Of a stretch of 64,000 nucleotides of DNA, positions 53,338-60,880 are shown one piece after another. Location of the stretch: positions 25,139 through 89,138 of the forward strand of contig POWB01000012.1 of NCBI GenBank assembly GCA_010912705.1, given 5' to 3'. This DNA is from Halochromatium sp. (GTDB taxonomy: Bacteria > Pseudomonadota > Gammaproteobacteria > Chromatiales > Chromatiaceae). The first letter of the stretch is position 1, and each line of letters begins with the position of its first letter. Both the position numbers and the translations under genes were made by a program. A model generated the notes under the pieces. The model was given only the letters and a program-made list of their open reading frames with translations, made no database searches and was not told where the DNA came from.

Positions 53338-55794
53338 TTAGAGTTCGCAAGCGCGTCCTACGTTCGGGTCTGGTAGCAGCAGTTGACCATCGGCGTTCGT
53401 GAATTGCTGTGTGCTGTAGGCGTCGCAGGGCAGGGGGCTCGCCAACGGGGGGCTGTCCAGAATCGGGTCACCAGGCGCTGCACCACCGAGATTCTGCTGC
53501 AGATAATCGATAAATGCTTGCGCATAGTCGATGAAGGTATCGACCACCCGACCCTCATCGGAGACATCGCCGAAGGTAAACCAGCCGTCGCGGCCACCGG
53601 CGAGGAAGCTGTTGGTCACGACCGTTACTTTGGCATCATCGGCGAGTGCAACCCAGACGTCACTGTCCTTAAATCGGATCTCGATGTTCGAGAATCGACT
53701 GCCGGCCGGTTGGCTTAGGTCTAAGTGCCAGCGAATATTGGCGCCATAGGGGTAGGAACCGGTCGAGCCTTCGCCATCGACGAAGTTCGCCACGGCCTCT
53801 TCGAGCACCTGTTTGACCTCCGCGCCAGTCATCTCAAGATTCACCAGTGTGTTGGCGAAGGGAAGCAGGGTGAAGGCGGTGTCGATCGTTATCTCACCTG
53901 CGGGAATGTCAATGCGCACACCGCCTGCATTCTGGAGTGCGATATCGGCCTCGAAACTGCGTTGCAGGAAGGCCTCGGTGACAAGCTGCTGGATGTCGCC
54001 GCCGTTGGCTTGTGTCGCTTCGACCTCACAGAGGGCGCTGCGCCCTTGTCCCGGTACGCGCTCAAGACAGAGCGTCTCTTCACTACGACCGACGATCTGT
54101 GTTCTGAATGCATCAACCTGTTCAGCGTAGCCGGCGAGCACGCCTGCGGCGATCGGGTCCGGAATCACAACATCCAGCTCAGGCGCAGCGGCGATGATGT
54201 CCAGCACGCGCTGCCGCTCGTCTCCTTCAAGCTCGACGTCCTGAGAGTCGCCGTTGATCTCGACCGACTTGGTAAAGGTCTCGCCAAGCAACAGATGCGG
54301 GCTGCCACTGCAACGCCGCACGCGCCCGTTGCGGTCAAAGTCGACGAGGAGTTCGCCGACGACATCGGCGTATTGCCAGGCTTGGACAACACAGACCGGA
54401 TTGCCGTCTAGGTCGGTCGTGACCGTTGGATAGGGACCCTGTGGGTTGAGACCAAAGCCGGTAAAGGCCTCGCCAAGCAGTGTATGCGAATCACCACCAA
54501 CAATGATGTCAGCGCCACGAACGTTTTGCGCGAGGGCGATCTCGTTCTCGTATTGGTAATGGCTCAGCAAGATAATGCGATCGACGCCCATTGCTGTCAG
54601 CTCATCGATGTAACGCTGCGCCGTCTCGGTCTCATCGAGGAACTGGGTCGTTTCCAATGGACTTGAAGAATTCTGCGTCTTGCCAGCGATCACGAGTCCA
54701 ATCACGCCGACCTGCTGGCCCATGGTCTCGAACACGACATAGGGCTCGATCAATGAGCTGTCGGCTTCGGGGAGCAGTGGCGTCCCTACTTCTGGCACGA
54801 CGTTGGCGGCGAGCACAGGGGTCTGGCAAAGATCAGGATTGGCGTTCAAGAAGCCAAGAAATTGCGCCAGGCCCGCGTCGCTGTCATCGAACTCGTGATT
54901 GCCAAGTGCAAAGGCGTCGAAACAGATCTGATTCATCAGATTAGCATCGGCCTCACCCTTGAAGCTGGTATAGAAGATAGTACCGGTAATGGCATCACCA
55001 GCATGCAGTAGCAGAGCGCTTGGATAGGCCGCCCCGAGCTCGAGCATCTTCGTGACAACCCGAGGAAAGCCGCCCGTTTCGACGCCGATTATCTCACCAT
55101 CGAAGCTGAGCTCGGCTCCGGTATTGGGCTCCAGGTGCGAGTGGTGATCGTTGATATGGATCACTGCCAGCGGCGTATAGGCGGAGACAAAGTCTTGCGT
55201 CGCCAGTTGTGCGCTCGCAACCGTCGCTGGATCGGCAGTGACGGCTGCCAGCAGAGCGATATTCTCAGACTTTGTTTCCTCGTCAAATGCTGCGCCACTG
55301 GTGGCCACAGCCGAGGTAAAGGCTCCAGCCGCTGTGAGTTTGTTCTCGAGGACGGTGACGTCCCCGCCCGCGGCACCGTTGAGGATGTCGAACATCAGCC
55401 GATCGCGCGTTATCCGCCCATCGGCCAGAGCTTCAAGATAGAACGCCTGACCCGCAGCATCGGCGGCACGGCCGAACAGCTGTTGATAAACCTGGTCGAT
55501 CAGCGCGACATCGCTAAGGTCTGCGGGATAGCGTTGACTGAACTCAGCACTCGTGCTGAACGCGCCAATCATTGCATCCAGGTTGCCACCGCTCGCGGCC
55601 AGCTGATCGCGCCAATAGCTGAGGCCTGCCGGGTCGCCTGACCGAGCGTAGTAGGCAAGATAGGCCGCTTGAGTCTGCTCGGTCTCGGTGTCGAACGTAA
55701 GACTCTGGGCAGAGACGCCCGTCAGACCAAGTAGCAGTAAGGTAACAAGGCTGTAACCGCGCAGGGCCCAGCGCGGAGAGAAACGAATGGTCAT
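53338..55794 (-). CDS. Exported 5'-nucleotidase with an N-terminal DUF4214 domain
   Basis: 818 residues. A signal peptide ends near residue 29 (GVSAQ). DUF4214 spans about 40-165, with the repeated YLAYYARSGDPAGLSYWRDQL and YQQLFGRAADAAGQAFYLEAL units. The metallophosphoesterase domain starts at residue 211 (HINDHHSHLEPN), with HAGDAITG, GNHEFD, SHYQYE and GGDSHTLLG supplying the di-metal site. A 5'-nucleotidase C-terminal domain follows (ANGGDIQQLVTEAF, LLPFANTLVNLEMTGAEV). It probably releases nucleosides and phosphate outside the cell; the DUF4214 part suggests surface attachment or secretion by a type I-like route. No RTX repeats. Confidence 0.9.
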   Translation of the reverse strand: MTIRFSPRWALRGYSLVTLLLLGLTGVSAQSLTFDTETEQTQAAYLAYYARSGDPAGLSYWRDQLAASGGNLDAMIGAFSTSAEFSQRYPADLSDVALIDQVYQQLFGRAADAAGQAFYLEALADGRITRDRLMFDILNGAAGGDVTVLENKLTAAGAFTSAVATSGAAFDEETKSENIALLAAVTADPATVASAQLATQDFVSAYTPLAVIHINDHHSHLEPNTGAELSFDGEIIGVETGGFPRVVTKMLELGAAYPSALLLHAGDAITGTIFYTSFKGEADANLMNQICFDAFALGNHEFDDSDAGLAQFLGFLNANPDLCQTPVLAANVVPEVGTPLLPEADSSLIEPYVVFETMGQQVGVIGLVIAGKTQNSSSPLETTQFLDETETAQRYIDELTAMGVDRIILLSHYQYENEIALAQNVRGADIIVGGDSHTLLGEAFTGFGLNPQGPYPTVTTDLDGNPVCVVQAWQYADVVGELLVDFDRNGRVRRCSGSPHLLLGETFTKSVEINGDSQDVELEGDERQRVLDIIAAAPELDVVIPDPIAAGVLAGYAEQVDAFRTQIVGRSEETLCLERVPGQGRSALCEVEATQANGGDIQQLVTEAFLQRSFEADIALQNAGGVRIDIPAGEITIDTAFTLLPFANTLVNLEMTGAEVKQVLEEAVANFVDGEGSTGSYPYGANIRWHLDLSQPAGSRFSNIEIRFKDSDVWVALADDAKVTVVTNSFLAGGRDGWFTFGDVSDEGRVVDTFIDYAQAFIDYLQQNLGGAAPGDPILDSPPLASPLPCDAYSTQQFTNADGQLLLPDPNVGRACEL

Positions 55795-56133
55795 GTTGAG
55801 TCGGCTCCAAGGTCGATCGCAGTCCCATGGCGAGAACGTCGACCTGCTGCGTCAGAACACTGCGCCGCCGAGCCGACCCGTCGCCCCAAGGCCAGAAAGC
55901 CTAAGCTGCGAGCATGACGGGTCGATTACGCTTCCATGTCGGTTCGATGATCGTTGCCAGAATATTCCGCGACGAGTAGCCATGAAATCAAATAAGACAT
56001 CGCATTATCCGGGCAGTGGTTGGCAAGGTAGCAGAATCTGGTGTCATCAGGATCACCGTCCGGTGAAAAGGTGTTGAAAGGTTATCTCCGACTAGACCTG
56101 CATGAAGCATGCTGGGGTAAGATGTCGCCGACA

Positions 56134-56153
56134 CAGCGAGATTGATCTCGCTG
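56134..56153. promoter_or_regulatory. Perfect inverted repeat upstream of the VWA operon
   Basis: CAGCGAGA-TTGA-TCTCGCTG: 8-bp arms and a 4-base centre, immediately followed by TTGACG (56154-56159), which could be a -35 hexamer. It is shaped like a dimeric-repressor operator; it could also fold as an RNA hairpin. Confidence 0.45.
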
Positions 56154-56158
56154 TTGAC

Positions 56159-56202
56159 GGTCATCTGGATAAACGGTCATCTGAATAGCCGATCATCTGA
56201 AT
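56159..56202 (+). promoter_or_regulatory. Three direct repeats with 16-bp period
   Basis: GGTCATCTGGAT (56159), GGTCATCTGAAT (56175) and GATCATCTGAAT (56191) are spaced exactly 16 bp start to start and end 33 bp before the ATG. Direct repeats of this kind are typical binding sites for response regulators, but the motif differs from the Pho box and I do not recognise the regulator. Confidence 0.55.
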
Positions 56203-56235
56203 CCACCGACAACCTAAAACGAGCCGAGGCGCATC

Positions 56236-58041
56236 ATGCAACCGGATCGAAGCGTTCGTGTTTGGCCACCGTTCATCTCATCGCTGGGCCTGATCAGCCT
56301 GATCCTGATCGGACTTGGCTCCAGTGCTCCCGCACTAGCAGCGAAGCGTCCCAACCTCTGTCAACCGGCGGCTGATCAAGTCGTCGTCCGCTTTACCTAT
56401 GGCTCCGAGAAGGCGGCCTGGATCCACGAGGTGACTGAGGCCTTCAACGCCGAGGGCTTCAAGACCGCATCGGGCCAGCGCATCTGCGTTCACGCCATTC
56501 CGAAGGGCTCGGGCGATAGCGTCAACGAGATCATGAACGGCCAGGCTGGCCCCGACGAGGTCCATGCCACCAGTCCAGCGTCGGACCTCTACGTGAACCT
56601 GGTCAACTACGAGAACAGTGAGCAGCGCGGCGAGGATCTGCTCAAGGTCGATGGCTTCCTGGTCAGTTCGCCGGTCGTTGTGGCCGCCTGGGGGCCCGTT
56701 GTTGACCAGCTCGGCGGCGCCGACGGGGTTGGCTGGAAGGCGCTGTTCGAGAAGGCCGGCAGTGGCGGCCTGCGCTATGGGCAGACCAATCCGGAACGCT
56801 CCAACAGCGGGCTCTCGGCCCTGGTTGCACAGTTTTTCGCTGGTGCTGAGGTTGAGGAGGGGCGCCCGGTGCCACGGTTGTCGACGGCCAAGGTCGAGGA
56901 CCCGCAGGTGCAAGCCTTCGTCGAGAAGGTGCACGAGAACGTCATCCATTACGGCGCCTCGACCGGCTTCTACGCCGACAAGATGACCAATGGCGGCCCG
57001 CAGTATGCCGATGCGGTGGTGCTGTACGAGAGCGATGTCATCCAGGCCAACCATGCGATCCGCAGCCGCGATCTCGGCTACCCACGTTTGGTTGCCGTCT
57101 ATCCGACCGAAGGCACCTTCGTCAGCAATCATCCGTTCGCGGTGGTCAATCGGGATTGGGTCGACGCCGAGGAGGAGGAGGGCGCGAAGCGCTATTTCGA
57201 GTATCTGATGTCCCCCAGCGTGCAGGCGCAGGCTCTGCCATACGGTTTCCGGCCGGGCGTCGCGCTCGACATCGATCCCGAGATCTACGCCAAGGTCTGG
57301 AACCCAGCGAACGGCACCAAGCCATTCGACACCGTGCATCGCTTCTTAGCAGCACCGTCCGGCAAGGTGGTCAAGGCGATCCGCGACGCCTTCCGCGGCA
57401 TCAAGAACGACGCAGTGGTCTATCTGGTGATCGATCGCAGCGGCAGCATGAACGCGCAGATCATGGATGCCGAGCTGGGTCAGCTGCGCACGCGCATGGA
57501 GATGGCGGTCGATAGTGCCGATCTGCTCGCGAGTCGGCTACAGGACGACGATCGCCTGGCCTTGGTGCTCTATGACTACGACGTCGCCTATTCCGATCTC
57601 ACGCCCAAGGGGCAGCCGTTGGCGATGACCGCCGACGGTAAGGCAAGGCTGCGCCAGACCCTGGAGCAGGTCAGGCCAAAGGGGGGCACCGCCATGCGTC
57701 AGGCCGTCGCCGACGCCTGGAACGACATCTGCCGCGAGATGAAGGCGAGCCCGGAGCAACGACCGATTCGCATCATCGTCGTGCTCACTGACGGCATCGA
57801 CAATGCCTCCAAGATCACTGATCAGCAGCTGATCAAGCAGCTCGGTTTCGCCCAATCTGACGGGCGCGGTGGCTATCTCGGCGATGCCCAGTGCAAGATC
57901 CCGGTGTTTGGCGTGGCCTTCGGCGACAAGGCCGACGATCGCTCACTCAAGGCGATTAGCGAGGCCGCGGGTGGCGAGACGCGGCGCGGGGATTCCGGCG
58001 AGATCCGTGCCATCTTCAAACGCTTCAGCGATCTGCTCTAA
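56236..58041 (+). CDS. Exported substrate-binding protein fused to a VWA domain
   Basis: 601 residues. Signal peptide to about residue 35 (SSAPALA). Residues ~45-380 form a type II periplasmic binding fold (RFTYGSEKAAWIHEVTEAFN, PVVVAAWGPVVDQLGG, QTNPERSNSGLSALVAQFF). The VWA domain begins near residue 392 with a complete MIDAS: Asp400-x-Ser-x-Ser404, a Thr in KGGTAMRQ, and VLTDGIDNASK. Such proteins are exported and bind a ligand plus, through Mg, a protein partner. It is the first of three genes; the second is a paralogue lacking VWA. Confidence 0.88.
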   Translation: MQPDRSVRVWPPFISSLGLISLILIGLGSSAPALAAKRPNLCQPAADQVVVRFTYGSEKAAWIHEVTEAFNAEGFKTASGQRICVHAIPKGSGDSVNEIMNGQAGPDEVHATSPASDLYVNLVNYENSEQRGEDLLKVDGFLVSSPVVVAAWGPVVDQLGGADGVGWKALFEKAGSGGLRYGQTNPERSNSGLSALVAQFFAGAEVEEGRPVPRLSTAKVEDPQVQAFVEKVHENVIHYGASTGFYADKMTNGGPQYADAVVLYESDVIQANHAIRSRDLGYPRLVAVYPTEGTFVSNHPFAVVNRDWVDAEEEEGAKRYFEYLMSPSVQAQALPYGFRPGVALDIDPEIYAKVWNPANGTKPFDTVHRFLAAPSGKVVKAIRDAFRGIKNDAVVYLVIDRSGSMNAQIMDAELGQLRTRMEMAVDSADLLASRLQDDDRLALVLYDYDVAYSDLTPKGQPLAMTADGKARLRQTLEQVRPKGGTAMRQAVADAWNDICREMKASPEQRPIRIIVVLTDGIDNASKITDQQLIKQLGFAQSDGRGGYLGDAQCKIPVFGVAFGDKADDRSLKAISEAAGGETRRGDSGEIRAIFKRFSDLL

Positions 58042-58051
58042 GGGGGTTGTG

Positions 58052-59578
58052 ATGAACGATGATGCAGGCGTCCAGGCCCGTCCCGCGCGAGCGGTGATCA
58101 GGGAGACACGCAGCGGTTGTCGCGGCACCGTCCAGCGCAAGACGAGGCCCCGTGCGTTGGTTGCAGCACTCTTGCTCGCGGTAGCCTTTGCCGCCCCAGC
58201 GGCCGAGAAGCTATTCGACTTCGGCTCGCTGAACGTCGATCTGTCCAAGGTTCAGGCCAAACCAGACTCCGCGCCGGTTCAGATCAAGGCGTCACCTGAG
58301 CAGCAGCTCGAGAGCACCCCGGAGAGTCCGGCACCCCAGGTGCTGCCGAAAGACGCCGAGGCCGATATCGGCAAGACTGTCATGCAGGAGCAGCTCAAGG
58401 TTGCGCCGGTCTCCGTCAAGCCGAGCAGCGGCGGCAAGCAAGCGGTGCTCTACCCCGTGGCCGAGGACCGGGATCTGATCGAGGTCAAGATCGCCGCAGG
58501 TTCGGAAAAGCGCGGCTGGCTCGAAGCCGCCGCTGAGCGCTTTATGGCCGATCCAAGCCTGAATACCCTCGACGGCAAGCCGATCCGGCTGATCATCGAT
58601 AAGATCGGCTCGATCAAGTCCGGTGCGCTGATTCGAGACGGCAAGTCGATGCAGAACGGGCGCAATGAGTACCAGGTCTGGGCGCCTGCCTCGAGCATCT
58701 TCCGCGGCGTGGTCGAAGAGGCCTTCAGCGGCGGAAAACTGTTCGAGACGGACGACTCGATTGCCCGCAGCCCGATGGTCTTCGTCACCTGGGGCCCAGT
58801 GCAGCAACAGATCGATGCGAAGCTGCAGAAGTCGATGAGCTTCGACACCATCACTGAGCTGTTTACGCGTGAACTCAATGGCGAGCTGATCGACCCGAAT
58901 GGCCGCACCTACCAGTTTGGCTTCACCCGTCCGGACAGCTCCAACTCGGGCGCCGTGGCGTTGATCACCATGGCCTACGAGTTCTTTGCTCCTCAGCGCG
59001 GCCGCTACAAGATGCGCATGGAGGATCTCGAAGATCCCGCCTTCCAGGCCTACCTGGCCTTCATGAAATACATGTCCGACCAGAGCAAGACCAGCACCGG
59101 CAAGCTTGCCGAGCCGCTGATGCAGGCCGGCTATGGCGGCCAGCCACTCTCAACGGTCTATGTCTACGAAAACCTGGCCGTCAAGCTGGCCTTTATTCGC
59201 GATGCCAATGACCCCGACGGCCCCAAGCCGGTGATCCGCTACCCGCGCTACAACCTGGTCTCGGATCATCCTTATTACGTCCTGCGACACGGAAACTCGC
59301 GTGAGCAGGTCGAGGCCGCGAAGCGCTTCAAGGACTATCTGCTCACGCGCGACATGCAGTTGATGGCGCTTCAACGCGAGGGCTTTCGCCCGGTCAGCAC
59401 CGAGATCAGCAACGAGGAGATGAATCAGGTCTTCGGCGAGTTTGTCGACAACAATGGGCTTGTCCCGGATCTGATCAAGGCGAGCCAGGTGCTCGTGCCG
59501 CAACAAGATGGCGCGGTCATTGATGCCCTGATCAACACCTATACCGAGTTAAGCGACCCGCAAGGTAACAATCTCTAG
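58052..59578 (+). CDS. Exported substrate-binding-like paralogue without VWA
   Basis: 508 residues from ATG 58052 (AGGGGG ribosome site); the frame is open upstream inside the previous gene. An N-terminal extension of about 30 residues leads to a signal peptide (ALVAALLLAVAFAAPAAEK). After a Pro/Gln-rich linker the binding fold shows the same landmarks as the upstream gene: AAGSEKRGWLEAAAERFM, SPMVFVTWGPVQQQID, FTRPDSSNSGAVALITMAYEFF and SDHPYYVL. The shared SNSG motif and order indicate a duplication. It starts 10 bp after the VWA gene. Confidence 0.85.
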   Translation: MNDDAGVQARPARAVIRETRSGCRGTVQRKTRPRALVAALLLAVAFAAPAAEKLFDFGSLNVDLSKVQAKPDSAPVQIKASPEQQLESTPESPAPQVLPKDAEADIGKTVMQEQLKVAPVSVKPSSGGKQAVLYPVAEDRDLIEVKIAAGSEKRGWLEAAAERFMADPSLNTLDGKPIRLIIDKIGSIKSGALIRDGKSMQNGRNEYQVWAPASSIFRGVVEEAFSGGKLFETDDSIARSPMVFVTWGPVQQQIDAKLQKSMSFDTITELFTRELNGELIDPNGRTYQFGFTRPDSSNSGAVALITMAYEFFAPQRGRYKMRMEDLEDPAFQAYLAFMKYMSDQSKTSTGKLAEPLMQAGYGGQPLSTVYVYENLAVKLAFIRDANDPDGPKPVIRYPRYNLVSDHPYYVLRHGNSREQVEAAKRFKDYLLTRDMQLMALQREGFRPVSTEISNEEMNQVFGEFVDNNGLVPDLIKASQVLVPQQDGAVIDALINTYTELSDPQGNNL

Positions 59579-59636
59579 ACGAGCGTCGGTCACCGCGGCG
59601 CTTCATTCAAGGTTCGAAACGGCGGAGGAGAATCAC

Positions 59637-60311
59637 GTGATCACGAAAGGTGCATTGACGGGGGCATTGCTGTTGGCGGTCGTCGTCAGTAGTGTTCAGG
59701 CTGGCAGTTTTGGGGATCTGTTGAAGCAGTTCGGCGCCTTTGATTTCGGTGGCACCGAGTTCGATACCAGCGAGATGTCAGGCAACCAGAAGGATTGGGC
59801 TGACCGCGAACGCTGGGTCAATGAGTCACTCGAACAGGCCTATCAGGCGCTGGCGCGCGCCGACCAGGATGTGAGCCTGTTCGATTTTCAAAACTACATC
59901 AACGTGTTACGGATTCAGTGGACGCCCGAGTACTTGGCCGATCCCGCCAACATCGGCAACCTCAATGCCTATGCCACCTTCACCGAGTACCTGTCACGCT
60001 ACCTCGCGGTCAAGCAGGAGCTGATTACCGCGATCGCCGACCTCAACACCCAGTACGCGATCCTAAACAAGGTCGATCCGCGCCAGCTGACCGGCCCCTT
60101 CCAGCTCGACGCGACCGGCCAGGCCCGAACGCTGACCGAGAAGGCCGCGGGCTCGGTCGACACCACCGCCGCACAGATGTCGCTGGCGACCTCGGCCGGC
60201 GCGGTCGAGAAGTACACCGCTGAGCTCAATCGTGCGGTCGACTACGGTCTCGAATTGGAGCGCTACTTCCGAGACGCGGCGAATATGGAGCCTGAGCAGG
60301 CGTCGCAGTAA
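59637..60311 (+). CDS. Small secreted helical protein, third gene of the VWA operon
   Basis: 224 residues from a GTG with GGAGGAG 7 bp upstream. A signal peptide (GALTGALLLAVVVSSVQA) is followed by an all-helical, cysteine-free protein (KDWADRERWVNESLEQAYQA, YATFTEYLSRYLAVKQELIT, AEKYTAELNRAV-like C-terminal helices). I do not recognise a family. Its place 58 bp after the paralogue suggests it is a subunit or ligand of the two binding proteins. Confidence 0.75.
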   Translation: MITKGALTGALLLAVVVSSVQAGSFGDLLKQFGAFDFGGTEFDTSEMSGNQKDWADRERWVNESLEQAYQALARADQDVSLFDFQNYINVLRIQWTPEYLADPANIGNLNAYATFTEYLSRYLAVKQELITAIADLNTQYAILNKVDPRQLTGPFQLDATGQARTLTEKAAGSVDTTAAQMSLATSAGAVEKYTAELNRAVDYGLELERYFRDAANMEPEQASQ

Positions 60312-60362
60312 CGACGCCTGCCAAACTGCGAATCGCGACGCAAATCGATGCATGAGCCTTAG

Positions 60363-60382
60363 CCTGCTCCGGGATGAGCAGG
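60363..60382 (+). terminator. Hairpin after the VWA operon
   Basis: CCTGCTC-CGGGAT-GAGCAGG, a perfect 7-bp stem with a 6-base loop, 52 bp after the last gene. No T-run follows, so it is at most a weak or Rho-aided terminator. Confidence 0.35.
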
Positions 60383-60510
60383 ATCAGCAACCGGAACCAT
60401 GAGGTTGAACATCAATGGTTAGTTCACGCAACTGTCACTGATCACTGTCAAACTCGCCATACGATCTCATCGCAGACGAGCTAGACCTTGCCCAATATCA
60501 GACTGATCTG

Positions 60511-60684
60511 ATGACGATGGCGGCGATTGCTGCCATTCGGCAACAGTTCGATTCCGAAGCTGGTCGCAAAGACTGCCGCGACTGTGGTGCACCAATTCCG
60601 CAAGCTCGGCTCCAGCACGTCCCTGGAGCGAATCGTTGCATGCTCTGCCAGGAGCGCCATGAACGCCGATTGAGTCCGCACTGA
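60511..60684 (+). CDS. Small TraR/DksA-type C4 zinc-finger protein
   Basis: 57 residues from ATG 60511. CRDCG and CMLCQ, 17 residues apart, with IPQARLQHVPGANR between them, form the C4 zinc finger of TraR/DksA proteins, which bind the RNA-polymerase secondary channel. Relatives normally begin about 14 residues earlier (here ADELDLAQYQTDL is present in frame), but the expected start codon at 60469 is ATC, so either ATC is used or the protein is shortened. The opposite strand also has an open frame over this region, which I regard as a shadow. Confidence 0.7.
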   Translation: MTMAAIAAIRQQFDSEAGRKDCRDCGAPIPQARLQHVPGANRCMLCQERHERRLSPH

Positions 60685-60880
60685 TTCCGCGACAGTTTTT
60701 GGCACCGAGACTTGCCTTTCACGGTGTTTTTGGTACGCCATCATGAGCACCTATCGGCCTTTAGAAAGGTCGCTCCAGTACATGTTGCTGCGCGCTCAAC
60801 CGGGCAGTCGTCTTGGTTACCGATCCTGGCCGATCTACAGGGTGCCTAGACTTGATAATTGTCCCCGGAACCAACTTGGA

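Larger units (their letters stand above)
55795..56235. other. 441-bp divergent intergenic region
   Basis: No gene seen. The right half holds a perfect inverted repeat and three direct repeats directly before the substrate-binding/VWA operon, listed separately. The left half, the leader of the nucleotidase gene, shows nothing recognised. Confidence 0.6.

Noticed and set aside
60481..60750. 89-codon minus-strand frame
   Set aside because: The plus strand encodes a C4 zinc finger here (CRDCG...CMLCQ), which explains the open antisense frame.
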